A DNA stretch of 64,000 bases. Source: Aminobacter aganoensis. Lineage in GTDB: Bacteria > Pseudomonadota > Alphaproteobacteria > Rhizobiales > Rhizobiaceae. Of this stretch, positions 17,915 through 27,768 are shown piece after piece. The first letter of the stretch is position 1. Each line of letters begins with the position of its first letter. The position numbers were made by a program, and so were the translations under genes. The notes below the pieces were generated by a model, which worked only from the letters and a program-made list of their open reading frames with translations, made no database searches and was not told the DNA's origin. Location of the stretch: contig NZ_JACHOU010000017.1 in assembly GCF_014206975.1 (NCBI RefSeq), forward strand, positions 41,512-105,511, given 5' to 3'.

Positions 17915-19348
17915 TTAACGGGGCAGGAGGTCGTTGAGGCGATACCAGGCGATGCGTTCCACCTGCTTGCAGGCGGTGGCGAATTCCTGGTCGCGGCTGT
18001 TGGCGATGCGGGTCTCGAATGCCTTGAAGATGCTTGCCTTGTCATTGTCGCGCACGGCGATGATGAAGGGGAAGCCGAATTTCTCGACATAGGTGGCATT
18101 GAGCTCGGTGAAGCGGGCGCGCTCGGCGTCGGTCAGCGCGTCGAGGCCGGCAGAGGCCTGTTCCCTGGTCGACTCTTCGGTCAGGCGCTTGGCCTGGGCC
18201 AGCTTGCCGGCGAGGTCGGGGTGGGCGGTCAGCACGCCGAGCCGCTCTGTTTCGCTGGCCGAGCGGAAGGCGCGGCACAGCGCGTTGTGCAGGCCGCCGG
18301 CGCTGTCATGCGCCGGTCCGAGCTCGAATTCGAAGGCGCGTTCGGCGATCCACGGCGAATGCTCGAAGATCGAGCCGAAGCGCTGGACGAACTCCTGGCG
18401 CTCCATGCGCGAGGGGCGCAGCGCCTGCGGCTGGTATGGATGGTTGTCGCGCCAGTGCCTGGCGATGTCAGCGCGGCGGGCGATCCAGACCTTGTCGTGG
18501 CCCTGGACATATTCGATGAAGCGGCGCAGCGCCTCGGCGCGGCCGGGGCGGCCGACGAGGCGGCAGTGCAGGCCGATGCTCATCATGCGCGGCCGGCCGG
18601 CAGCACCCTCGCGGTAGAGCGTGTCGAAGCTGTCCTTGAGATAGGCGTAGAACTGGTCGCCCGAGTTGAACCCTTGGGCGGTCGCAAAACGCATGTCGTT
18701 GGCGTCGAGCGTGTAGGGGATGACCAGTTGCGGTGGTATCGCGTTGCCGTGGCCGTCATGGTCGAGCCAGTAGGGCAACTCGTCGTCATAGGTGTCGGAG
18801 ATCCAGTCGAAACCGCCTTCGGCCGCCGCGAGGCGCACCGAATAGACCGAGGTGCGGCCGAGATAGAGGCCGGTGGGGCGCTCGCCGACGACTTCGGTGT
18901 GCAGGCGGATCGCTTCGACAAGGTCAGCGCGTTCGTCAGCTTCCGCGTGATCGCGGTAGTCGATCCAGCGCAGGCCGTGCGAGGCGACTTCCCAGCCGGC
19001 GTCCTGCATCGCCGCGACATGGTCGGGTGAGCGGGCGAGGGCCGAGGCGACGCCATAGACGGTCACCGGCGCATTGGCTTCGGTGAACATGCGGTGGAGC
19101 CGCCAGAAGCCGGCGCGGGCGCCGTATTCGTAGATCGATTCCATGTTCCAGTGACGCTTGCCCGGCCATGGGGCCGCGCCCACGACCTCGGACAGGAAGG
19201 CTTCCGAAGCGGCATCGCCGTGCAGGACGTTGTTTTCGCCGCCCTCTTCGTAGTTGACCACGAATTGAACGCAGACGTTGGCGCCGCCCGGCCATTTCGG
19301 GTCTGGTGGGTTCGCGCCATAGCCGCGCATGTCTCTTACGTAACGCAT
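17915..19348 (-). CDS. puuE-uraD: fused allantoinase (PuuE) and OHCU decarboxylase (UraD)
   Basis: 477 aa from the ATG at 19348, chosen because a GAGGG lies just upstream and residues MRYVRDMRGYG match usual PuuE N-termini; a GTG ten codons earlier is possible. Residues 1 to about 305 are the polysaccharide-deacetylase-like, metal-independent allantoinase PuuE (NYEEGGE, SHGLRWIDY). Residues from about 312 to the end are UraD, which decarboxylates OHCU to S-allantoin (HPDLAGKLA, FGFPFIIAVR). The fusion therefore joins two consecutive steps from OHCU to allantoate. It is divergent from uraH, which makes the OHCU. Confidence 0.92.
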   Translation of the reverse strand: MRYVRDMRGYGANPPDPKWPGGANVCVQFVVNYEEGGENNVLHGDAASEAFLSEVVGAAPWPGKRHWNMESIYEYGARAGFWRLHRMFTEANAPVTVYGVASALARSPDHVAAMQDAGWEVASHGLRWIDYRDHAEADERADLVEAIRLHTEVVGERPTGLYLGRTSVYSVRLAAAEGGFDWISDTYDDELPYWLDHDGHGNAIPPQLVIPYTLDANDMRFATAQGFNSGDQFYAYLKDSFDTLYREGAAGRPRMMSIGLHCRLVGRPGRAEALRRFIEYVQGHDKVWIARRADIARHWRDNHPYQPQALRPSRMERQEFVQRFGSIFEHSPWIAERAFEFELGPAHDSAGGLHNALCRAFRSASETERLGVLTAHPDLAGKLAQAKRLTEESTREQASAGLDALTDAERARFTELNATYVEKFGFPFIIAVRDNDKASIFKAFETRIANSRDQEFATACKQVERIAWYRLNDLLPR

Positions 19349-19422
19349 GATCCCTCGAAAGCGGTCGATTACTGCCACTTGAGCAGGATAGCGAAAGGAG
19401 CGGCAGACATTCCCTCGAAAAA

Positions 19423-19433
19423 TTTTGAAAGTC
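19423..19433. promoter_or_regulatory. motif shared with the puuD/LysR promoter region
   Basis: TTTTGAAAGTC lies in the 179-base divergent region between puuE-uraD and uraH. The same 11 bases occur at 28753-28763 in the divergent region of the LysR-type gene and puuD. It is a candidate binding site for that LysR-type regulator. Confidence 0.35.
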
Positions 19434-19527
19434 TTTTTGTAGCGGTGTTCTCGACCGCACCTTATGCAATGGCCTTAAATGGCGCAAAATCCAAGATGAT
19501 GGCGCATGTCGCCAGTAGGGAGAGCGA

Positions 19528-19893
19528 ATGACAAAGGCCGAAGGCGGACGCCTCACCACCCATGTCCTTGACACTGCATCCGGCAAGCCTGCCGAGGGGC
19601 TGTCGATTTCGCTGTTCCGTATCGAGGGCGATGTGCGGACGCTGCTGAAGAAGGTCGTGACCAATTCCGACGGCCGCTGCGACGCGCCGCTGCTCGCCGG
19701 CGATGAATTCCTGACCGGCGAATACGAACTCGTCTTCGCGGCCGGCGACTATCTACGCCGCCAGGGCACAGAGCTGGCGAAGCCGGCTTTCCTCGACATC
19801 GTGCCGATCCGCTTTGGCATGGCCGAGCGGACGCACTATCATGTGCCGCTGTTGATCTCTCCCTACAGCTATTCCACCTACAGGGGCAGCTGA
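19528..19893 (+). CDS. uraH: 5-hydroxyisourate hydrolase (transthyretin-like)
   Basis: 121 aa. It has the transthyretin-like start [14 protein letters not shown], a central RCDAPLL segment, and the signature C-terminus [11 protein letters not shown]. It hydrolyses 5-hydroxyisourate, formed from urate, to OHCU, which the UraD domain encoded divergently then decarboxylates. GGGAGAG precedes the ATG. It starts a rightward operon that continues with xdhABC. Confidence 0.95.
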   Translation: MTKAEGGRLTTHVLDTASGKPAEGLSISLFRIEGDVRTLLKKVVTNSDGRCDAPLLAGDEFLTGEYELVFAAGDYLRRQGTELAKPAFLDIVPIRFGMAERTHYHVPLLISPYSYSTYRGS

Positions 19894-19896
19894 GCC

Positions 19897-21378
<1,482 letters not shown>

Positions 21379-21379
21379 C

Positions 21380-23740
21380 ATGACCCAGCACCAACCTAAC
21401 CTCAAGGCGGCGAAGATCACCGGTGGCGTGCACACCGACCAGCGCCACGATTCCGCGCACAAGCACGTTGCCGGCGAGGCCGTCTATATCGACGACATGC
21501 CGGAACCTGCGGGCACGCTGCATGTCGGCCTCGGCCTGTCCAACGTCACCCATGGCACGCTGAAGTCGGTCGACCTGTCCGCCGTCCGTGCCGCACCCGG
21601 CGTCGTTGACGTGCTGACCCATGCCGACGTGCCGGGCGAAAACGACATTTCGCCGAGCGGCATGCATGACGACCCGGTCTTCGCCGAGGGCAAGGTGGAG
21701 TTCCACGGCCAGCCGATCTTCGCCGTCGTGGCCAACACCCGCGAGCAGGCCCGCCGCGCCGCGCGCCTGGCCAAGATCGAATATGACGAGCTGCCGGCCG
21801 TCATCAGCATCTGGGACCTCGACCCGGAGACGGACAAGCAGGTGACGTCGCCGCTGACGCTCAGCCGAGGCGATGCCGCGGCGGCTATAGCCGCGGCTCC
21901 ACGCCGGGTGAAGGGGCGGATGAAGCTCGGCGGCCAGGACCATTTCTATCTCGAAGGCCAGGTGTCGCTGGCGGTGCCCGGCGAGGACGACGAGGTCATC
22001 GTCTATTGCTCGACTCAAGGCCCGAGCGAGACCCAGCACCTCGTTTCGCATGTGCTCGGCGTGCCAAGCCACGCGGTGACGGTCGAGGTTCGGCGCATGG
22101 GCGGCGGCTTCGGCGGCAAGGAAACACAGGCCAACCAGTGCGCGGCGATTGCCGCCATCGCGGCCAAGAAGCACAAGCGCGCTGTGAAGGTCCGCCTCGA
22201 CCGCGACGAGGACATGACCGCCACCGGCAAGCGCCACGACTTCGCCATCGACTACGAGGTCGGCTTCGACGACGCGGGCAACATCCTCGGCGTCGACTAC
22301 ATGTTCGCGCTCAATGCCGGCTTTTCGGCCGATCTGTCGGGGCCGGTGGGCGACCGGGCGCTGTTCCATTGCGACAACGCCTATTTCTATCCGAACGTGC
22401 ATGCGAAGTCGGCGCCGCTCTACACCAACACGGTGTCGAACACGGCGTTCCGTGGCTTCGGCGGGCCGCAGGGCATGGTCGGCGCCGAGCGCGTCATCGA
22501 GGAGGTGGCGTTTGCGCTCGGCAAGGATCCGCTCGAGATCCGCAAGCTGAACTTCTACGACGCCATCGGCGTTGCCGGCGAACGCAACCTGACGCCCTAT
22601 CACCAAAAGGTCGAGGACAACATCATCCACCGCATCGTGGCGGAACTGGAGGAGAGCGCGTCCTATGCGCGCCGCCGGCGCGAGATCGCGGCGTTCAACG
22701 CCAACAGCCGCTTCGTCAAGCGCGGACTTTCGCTGACGCCGGTCAAGTTCGGCATTTCCTTCACCAAGACCGAGTCCAACCAGGCCGGCGCGCTGGTGCA
22801 TGTCTATGCCGACGGCTCGGTGCACATGAACCATGGCGGCACCGAGATGGGCCAGGGCCTGCATCTCAAGGTGGCGCAGGTGGTGGCGGAAGAGTTCCAG
22901 ATCGACCTCGACCGGGTGAAGATCACGGCGACGACCACGGCCAAGGTGCCCAACACAGCGCCGACGGCGGCGTCCTCGGGCGCCGACCTCAACGGCATGG
23001 CGGCACAGGACGCGGCGCGGCAGATCCGCAAGCGGCTGACCGACTTCGCCGCCGAGAAGTACCAGGTGCCGGGCGACCAGGTGGTGTTCCTGCCCAACAG
23101 GGTGCGCGTCGGCAACCAGGAGATTTCGTTCAACGACCTGGTCAAGCAGGCCTATCTCAACCGTATCCAGTTGTCGGCCGCCGGCCACTACAAAACGCCG
23201 AAGATCCACTGGGACCGGAGCAAGGGCAGGGGCCACGCCTTCTATTACTACTCCTATGGCGCGGCCTGCTCGGAGGTGTCGATCGACACGCTGACCGGCG
23301 AATACGTCATCGAGCGGGCCGATATCCTGCACGACACCGGCCGCTCGCTGAACCGGGCCATCGACATCGGCCAGGTCGAGGGCGGCTTCGTCCAGGGCAC
23401 GGGCTGGCTGACTACGGAAGAGCTGTGGTGGGATGGCAAGGGCCGGTTGCGCACGCATGCGCCGTCGACCTACAAGATCCCGCTGGCTTCCGACCGGCCG
23501 AAGATCTTCAACGTGGCACTGACCGACTGGTCCGAGGCCTACGAGCCGACCATCCACCGTTCGAAGGCCGTCGGCGAGCCGCCGCTGCCGCTCGGCATCT
23601 CGGTGCTGCAGGCGCTTTCGGATGCGGTCGCCAGCGTCGCCGACCACAAGGTCTGCCCGCGCCTCGACGCGCCGGCAACGCCGGAGCGGGTGCTGATGGC
23701 GATCGAACGCCTCCGGGCCGAGGCGGCCCAGGCCAAGTGA
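21380..23740 (+). CDS. xdhB: xanthine dehydrogenase molybdopterin-binding subunit
   Basis: 786 aa, the normal length. It has the N-terminal aldehyde-oxidase a/b hammerhead domain followed by the Moco domains, with GGGFGGKE, the AFRGFGGPQG substrate-site region, and the C-terminal KAVGEPPL motif containing the catalytic-type Glu. It begins 2 bases after xdhA and ends overlapping the GTG start of xdhC, so the three are coupled. Confidence 0.96.
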   Translation: MTQHQPNLKAAKITGGVHTDQRHDSAHKHVAGEAVYIDDMPEPAGTLHVGLGLSNVTHGTLKSVDLSAVRAAPGVVDVLTHADVPGENDISPSGMHDDPVFAEGKVEFHGQPIFAVVANTREQARRAARLAKIEYDELPAVISIWDLDPETDKQVTSPLTLSRGDAAAAIAAAPRRVKGRMKLGGQDHFYLEGQVSLAVPGEDDEVIVYCSTQGPSETQHLVSHVLGVPSHAVTVEVRRMGGGFGGKETQANQCAAIAAIAAKKHKRAVKVRLDRDEDMTATGKRHDFAIDYEVGFDDAGNILGVDYMFALNAGFSADLSGPVGDRALFHCDNAYFYPNVHAKSAPLYTNTVSNTAFRGFGGPQGMVGAERVIEEVAFALGKDPLEIRKLNFYDAIGVAGERNLTPYHQKVEDNIIHRIVAELEESASYARRRREIAAFNANSRFVKRGLSLTPVKFGISFTKTESNQAGALVHVYADGSVHMNHGGTEMGQGLHLKVAQVVAEEFQIDLDRVKITATTTAKVPNTAPTAASSGADLNGMAAQDAARQIRKRLTDFAAEKYQVPGDQVVFLPNRVRVGNQEISFNDLVKQAYLNRIQLSAAGHYKTPKIHWDRSKGRGHAFYYYSYGAACSEVSIDTLTGEYVIERADILHDTGRSLNRAIDIGQVEGGFVQGTGWLTTEELWWDGKGRLRTHAPSTYKIPLASDRPKIFNVALTDWSEAYEPTIHRSKAVGEPPLPLGISVLQALSDAVASVADHKVCPRLDAPATPERVLMAIERLRAEAAQAK

Positions 23741-24684
23741 GCAAGACCGTCAGGAGCCTGCGCGCATTCCTTGACACGGCGCCCTCAGCGGCGCTGGTCG
23801 AGGTGGCCGAGGCGAAGGGCTCAACCCCGCGCGAAAAGGGCGCGTGGATGCTGGTGTCGCCGGAACGCATCTTCGGCACCATCGGCGGCGGGCAACTGGA
23901 ATTCATGGCGATCGACGCGGCGCGCGCGATGCTGTCTGCGCCGGCGCTCTCCCCCCTTGGGGGGGAGATGCCCGCAAAGCGGGCAGCAGAGGGGGTAACC
24001 TCAGGCGCCCAAGGGGTGTCGAGCCCGGTCGCAACGACCCCACCCGACGGTTTCGCCGCCACCCTCCCCTCGAGGAGGGAAAACCTCACCCTCGACATCC
24101 CGCTCGGCCCCGAGATCGGCCAGTGCTGCGGCGGGCGGGTTGAGGTTGCCATCCGCCCTGTCTACGCGGCGATGGCGGCCGACCTGGTGGCATCGGCCGA
24201 GGCGTCGGACGCGGCCCTGCCGCAGGTGCTGGTCTTCGGCGGCGGCCATGTCGGGCATGCGCTGGCATCGGCCTTCGCGTTGCTGCCGCTGAACGTCGTT
24301 GTCGTCGAGACTCGCGCCGATGCGCTCGACGGCATGCCCGGGGAGATCGACACCAGGCTGACCCCGGTACCGGAGGAGATGGTGCGCGAGGCGCCGGGAG
24401 GTTCGGCTTACGTCGTGCTGACCCACGACCACGCGCTCGACTTCCTGATCGTCGCCGAGGCGCTGAAGCGCGACGACACCGGCTATGTCGGCATGATCGG
24501 CTCGAAGACCAAGAAGGCGACGTTCAAGAGCTGGTTCCTCAAGACCGCCGGCGGCAGCGAGGCGCAGTTTGCGCGGCTGGTCTGCCCGATCGGCGGCGAT
24601 GCGGTGAAGGACAAGCGACCCGCAGTCATCGCCGCCCTTGCCGCAGCCGAGATCATGACTGCTCTTGCGAACAGGCCAGCCTGA
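23737..24684 (+). CDS. xdhC: xanthine dehydrogenase accessory protein, repeat-invaded
   Basis: 315 aa from a GTG at 23737 that overlaps the xdhB stop (GTGA). XdhC binds and inserts the molybdenum cofactor into XDH. The N-terminal XdhC/CoxI domain (ALVEVAEAKGSTPREKGAWMLV, GTIGGGQLE) and the Rossmann domain (VLVFGGGHVGHAL, YVGMIGSKTK) are intact. Between them, about 45 residues rich in Pro, Ala, Gly and Ser are encoded by a palindromic repeat at 23946-24082, inserted just before the GQCCGG motif. The insert is a multiple of three and has no stop, so the protein is longer than usual but not broken. Confidence 0.92.
   Translation: MSKTVRSLRAFLDTAPSAALVEVAEAKGSTPREKGAWMLVSPERIFGTIGGGQLEFMAIDAARAMLSAPALSPLGGEMPAKRAAEGVTSGAQGVSSPVATTPPDGFAATLPSRRENLTLDIPLGPEIGQCCGGRVEVAIRPVYAAMAADLVASAEASDAALPQVLVFGGGHVGHALASAFALLPLNVVVVETRADALDGMPGEIDTRLTPVPEEMVREAPGGSAYVVLTHDHALDFLIVAEALKRDDTGYVGMIGSKTKKATFKSWFLKTAGGSEAQFARLVCPIGGDAVKDKRPAVIAALAAAEIMTALANRPA
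23946..24082. repeat. palindromic repeat inserted in frame within xdhC (R6)
   Basis: It opens with CTCTCCCCCCTTGGGGGGGAGA, contains the hairpin TGCCCGCAAAGCGGGCA and an AGAGGGGGTAACC block, and closes with CACCCTCCCCTCGAGGAGGGA. The structure parallels the element inside the acyl-CoA synthetase gene at 4984-5113 (hairpin, G-rich block, unique middle, C-rich block, hairpin). Confidence 0.8.
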
Positions 24685-24699
24685 ACGAAACGCCCTGAG

Positions 24700-25188
24700 C
24701 TATTCGCTTTCCTGGATGTGGGCCTCGAGGAACCACAGCGACTTGTCGAGGGCGCGCGAATAGGCGGTGAAGATGTCCGTGGTGTCGGCATCGCCGGCTT
24801 CGTCGGCCTCGTCGATGGCCGAACGCACGCTCTTCGCCGCATCGGCATAGCGGTCGATCAGCGCGGCGATGTGGTCCTTGGTCTTCGAGATGTCGGTCGG
24901 ATAAGGCTTCTGCTTGCTGGTCTCGGCCACGACCTGCGTCGTGCCCAGGGCCGCGCCGCCGAGCTGTGCCGCGCGCTCGGCGATGGTGTCGACATGAACA
25001 TCCAGCTCCTTGCGGAAGCCGTCGAGCATTTCATGGATGGCGATGAAATGCGGTCCCTTGACGTTCCAGTGCGCCTGCTTGGTCAGCAGGGCAAGGTCGA
25101 TGGCATCGGCCAGCCTGGAGTTGAGCAGTTCGATCGAGACCTTCTTGGCATTGGACTTGAGGTCGTTGCGTGTCGGGTGGGAAATCAT
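24700..25188 (-). CDS. dps: Dps family DNA-binding ferritin-like protein
   Basis: 162 aa from the ATG at 25188, preceded by AAGGAG. All intersubunit ferroxidase ligands are present with the exact Dps spacing: His40, His52, Asp56, Asp67 and Glu71. The short basic N-terminus (residues 1-16) is consistent with DNA contact. The dodecamer protects DNA by oxidising and storing iron and consuming peroxide, which would suit a neighbourhood where xanthine oxidation can make reactive oxygen, although it is on the opposite strand from xdhC and probably independent. Confidence 0.93.
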   Translation of the reverse strand: MISHPTRNDLKSNAKKVSIELLNSRLADAIDLALLTKQAHWNVKGPHFIAIHEMLDGFRKELDVHVDTIAERAAQLGGAALGTTQVVAETSKQKPYPTDISKTKDHIAALIDRYADAAKSVRSAIDEADEAGDADTTDIFTAYSRALDKSLWFLEAHIQESE

Positions 25189-25294
25189 CGGCTGCTCCTT
25201 GATCCTCGGGTCGTGCCGCCCGGCCGGGCCGGAAGGCACACGCAGCCTACAACAGCCACATGACGGTTCGGTTCCGGGCTGGACCAGTCGAAAA

Positions 25295-25810
25295 TCAGCG
25301 AGCGGCGGCGTTGCGAGCGACGACTTCGAGATAGGCGGCCTGCAATTGCTCACGCACCGGCAGGCGCTTTTGCGCGGCGTCCGACAGCGGTTCGCCGAGA
25401 TGGGAGGCACGCAACTCCTCCATGAAGCGCTGCCACATCTCGGGGCCGCCTTTTTCCAGAAGCTCGGCGCGGATGCTGAGTTCCTCGCTGACCGGCAGCC
25501 ACTTGCGGCCCCAGGCGCCGATACTGGCGAAAACCGGCAGCAACTCGATCGCCATCTCCGTCAGCGAATAGATCGCCTTCTGCTTGTGGCTGGGATCGTC
25601 GGCCTTGGTGATCAGCCCGTCCTCGACAAGCCGCTTCAGCCGGTCGGCGAGGATGTTGGAGGCGATGCCTTCCTCGGAGTTCGTCAGCAGTTCGCGAAAA
25701 TGCCGGCGGTTGCCGAACATCATGTCGCGCAGGACGATCAGGCTCCATTTGTCGCCGACCACCTCGAGGGTGAGGTTGATCGGGCAGCCCGACCGTTGAT
25801 GCTGGTTCAT
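25295..25810 (-). CDS. HxlR-family winged-helix transcriptional regulator
   Basis: 171 aa. The HxlR domain covers about residues 8-105 (CPINLTLEVVGDKWSLIVLRDM, RHFRELL, GIASNILADRLKRL). Cys9 is at the N-terminal position where redox-sensing HxlR proteins such as YodB/HypR carry their sensing cysteine, so thiol sensing is possible but unproven. It is divergent from an SRPBCC gene, and the shared 113-base promoter region holds several copies of a CAACTGGTT-type motif, the likely operators. The 60-residue C-terminal extension is not recognised. Confidence 0.88.
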   Translation of the reverse strand: MNQHQRSGCPINLTLEVVGDKWSLIVLRDMMFGNRRHFRELLTNSEEGIASNILADRLKRLVEDGLITKADDPSHKQKAIYSLTEMAIELLPVFASIGAWGRKWLPVSEELSIRAELLEKGGPEMWQRFMEELRASHLGEPLSDAAQKRLPVREQLQAAYLEVVARNAAAR

Positions 25811-25824
25811 GCCGTGTCTCCAAA

Positions 25825-25900
25825 AACTGGTTGCAACATAAAATCAGTTGCGCTAGCCTGCAACTGGTTAGTAAATGCAACTGGTTTTAAATCTGGTTGC
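25825..25900. promoter_or_regulatory. cluster of operator-like repeats between HxlR and SRPBCC genes
   Basis: Direct repeats TGCAACTGGTTA (25859-25870) and TGCAACTGGTTT (25876-25887) are 17 bases apart. Related ACTGGTTGC sequences are at about 25826-25834 and 25893-25900, and a CAGTTGC at about 25845. They fill the divergent promoter region and are probable HxlR binding sites. Confidence 0.65.
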
Positions 25901-25923
25901 CATACCCACGGAGGAGGAACGAC

Positions 25924-26394
25924 ATGTCAGGCACATCGCATTCGACCTTCAGCAGCGACCGCATCTACCCGGTGGCACCGGCGGAGCTGTTTTCGGCATT
26001 CTCACAGGCCGAGCGCAAGCGCCGCTGGTTCGTCGAGGGCGAGGGCTGGCAGGTCGACGAATTCGCAGCCGACTTCAGGCCCGGCGGCTCCGAGCGCAGC
26101 AGCTTCCGCTTCGGGGGCGGGGCCTCGTATTCCAACGACACGACCTATCTCGACATCGTCCCCGACAAGCGGATTGTCTTCGCATATGTCATGGCAACGG
26201 AGGGCAAGCGGTTCTCCGCCTCGCTGGCAACCATCGAATTCGTGGCGGAAGGCAAGGGCACGCGCCTGGTCTATTCGGAGCAGGCGGCCTATCTCGACAG
26301 CGACAACACCGACGCCCAGACGGCCGACCGCAAGGCGGGCTGGGCCGAACTGCTCGAAGCGCTTGCCAGGCATCTGGACGAGACGGCGGGCTGA
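25924..26394 (+). CDS. SRPBCC / AHSA1-like protein
   Basis: 156 aa from the ATG at 25924, with GGAGGAGG upstream. The START/Bet v1-like fold signature of AHSA1 proteins is clear: FSAFSQAERKRRWFVEG near the N-terminus, ADFRPGGSERSSFRFGGG, then DIVPDKRIVFAY. Such proteins bind small hydrophobic ligands or act as ligand-responsive helpers; no catalytic function can be assigned. Divergent pairing with an HxlR regulator suggests induction by a toxic or electrophilic compound. Confidence 0.83.
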   Translation: MSGTSHSTFSSDRIYPVAPAELFSAFSQAERKRRWFVEGEGWQVDEFAADFRPGGSERSSFRFGGGASYSNDTTYLDIVPDKRIVFAYVMATEGKRFSASLATIEFVAEGKGTRLVYSEQAAYLDSDNTDAQTADRKAGWAELLEALARHLDETAG

Positions 26395-26459
26395 CGGACT
26401 GCCGCCGGCGCGGAGGACGCTCGAATGGGGACGATCTCGGGAATGGACCGCGTACAATC

Positions 26460-26558
26460 ATGAAGGGCGCAGTGCTTGCAGCCGTGCTTGCCCCGGCAGG
26501 GGCAGCGGCGCAGCAGGGCGAACGGAAACGGGCGCAAGGCCAGGGAGCACGACGATGA
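26460..26558 (+). CDS. possible 32-aa small ORF coupled to the serine hydrolase gene
   Basis: An ATG at 26460 opens a 32-codon frame starting MKGAVLAAVLAPAGAAAQQ. It looks like a short secretion signal followed by a basic tail. Its TGA stop overlaps the next ATG (ATGA, 26555-26558). No clear ribosome binding site precedes it. It could be a coupling leader, a remnant of a secreted protein, or chance. Confidence 0.25.
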   Translation: MKGAVLAAVLAPAGAAAQQGERKRAQGQGARR

Positions 26559-27751
26559 GCACCGGCAATTTCATACCCGACAGGCTTGAGCGGATGCGCA
26601 AGGTGATGGCCGGCCATGTCGAGCGCGGCGCGTTGCCTGGGCTCGTCTGGGCCGTCAGTCGCGTCGGCGAGACCCATGTCGAGGCCATAGGAGCGCTGGC
26701 GCTGAACGGCTCGATGCCGATGCGGCGCGACAGCATCTTCCGCATCGCCTCGCTGACCAAACCGGTTACGGCAGTCGCGGCGATGATACTCGTCGAGGAG
26801 TCGCGGCTCCGGCTCGACGATCCGGTCGACAAATGGCTGCCCGAACTTGCCAACCGCAAGGTTCTCAAGTCCGTCGACGCTCAGCTCACCGACACGGCTC
26901 CCGCCAGTCGGGCGATCACCTTGCGCGACCTGCTGACCCTGCGTTTCGGGCTCGGCGCGATCATGGTCTATCCCTTCGCTTATCCGGTGCAGCATGCTAT
27001 GGCGGAGGCTGGCATCGTGCCGAGCGCCGACCTGTTCCGTGGCTCGGCAGACGCCTTCATGAAAGCTGTCGGCTCCCTGCCGCTCGCCCATCAGCCGGGC
27101 GAGGGCTGGCTCTACCACACCGGCCTCGACGTCTCCGGGGTGCTTGTCGCCCGCGCGGCCGGCCAGCCGCTGTCGGTCTTCATGCAGGAGCGCATCTTCG
27201 GCCCGCTTGGCATGAAGGACACCGGCTTCCATGTGCCCGCAGACAAGGTCGGCCGGCTCGCGACCGCCTATTCCAGGGATTTCCAGACCGGCAAGCTCGG
27301 CGTCTACGACGAGGCGAAAGGCGGATTGTTCGCCTCGTCGCCGAGCTTCGAAGCCGGCGGCGGCGGTCTGGTGTCGACGGCCGACGACTATCTTGCCTTC
27401 CAGCGGATGCTGCTCGGCAAGGGCAGGCTCGGCAGCGAGCGCATCCTGTCGCGCGCCTCGGTCGAGTTGATGACGACGGACCAGCTTACAGAGGAGCAGA
27501 AGGCGAGCGCGCCGATGTTCTTCAACGGCAATTCGGGCTGGGGCTTCGGCATGTCGGTGGCACTCAAGCGCGACAATCTCTGGCAGGTACCCGGCCGCTT
27601 CGGCTGGGATGGCGGCTACGGCACCTCTGGATATGCCGATCCCGAAAACGACCTTGCCGGTATCCTGTTGTCCCAGCGGCTGATGGATTCGCCGCAGGCG
27701 CCGGCGCATTACACCGACTTCTGGACTTCGGCCTACCAAGCCATCGTCTAG
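26555..27751 (+). CDS. serine hydrolase, class C beta-lactamase-like
   Basis: 398 aa. The catalytic SxxK is S66-L-T-K69 in FRIASLTKPVT; a YHT takes the place of the usual YxN motif; the C-terminal strand region FGWDGGYGTS replaces the KTG-type motif, as is common in esterase or peptidase members. The start lacks a signal peptide, so it is probably cytoplasmic unless the small upstream frame matters. Most such proteins are esterases or D-amino-peptidases, and a resistance role should not be assumed. Confidence 0.82.
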   Translation: MSTGNFIPDRLERMRKVMAGHVERGALPGLVWAVSRVGETHVEAIGALALNGSMPMRRDSIFRIASLTKPVTAVAAMILVEESRLRLDDPVDKWLPELANRKVLKSVDAQLTDTAPASRAITLRDLLTLRFGLGAIMVYPFAYPVQHAMAEAGIVPSADLFRGSADAFMKAVGSLPLAHQPGEGWLYHTGLDVSGVLVARAAGQPLSVFMQERIFGPLGMKDTGFHVPADKVGRLATAYSRDFQTGKLGVYDEAKGGLFASSPSFEAGGGGLVSTADDYLAFQRMLLGKGRLGSERILSRASVELMTTDQLTEEQKASAPMFFNGNSGWGFGMSVALKRDNLWQVPGRFGWDGGYGTSGYADPENDLAGILLSQRLMDSPQAPAHYTDFWTSAYQAIV

Positions 27752-27768
27752 GAGCTGGTGCGAGCGGG

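Noticed and set aside
22006..23736. N-terminal extension of the xdhC frame
   Set aside because: It overlaps xdhB in another frame and has a composition unlike a protein; the GTG at 23737 overlapping the xdhB stop is the natural start.
26555..27751. Antibiotic-resistance beta-lactamase
   Set aside because: The SxxK motif is present, but the YxN and KTG motifs are altered and no signal peptide is seen, which fits an esterase/peptidase-like member instead.
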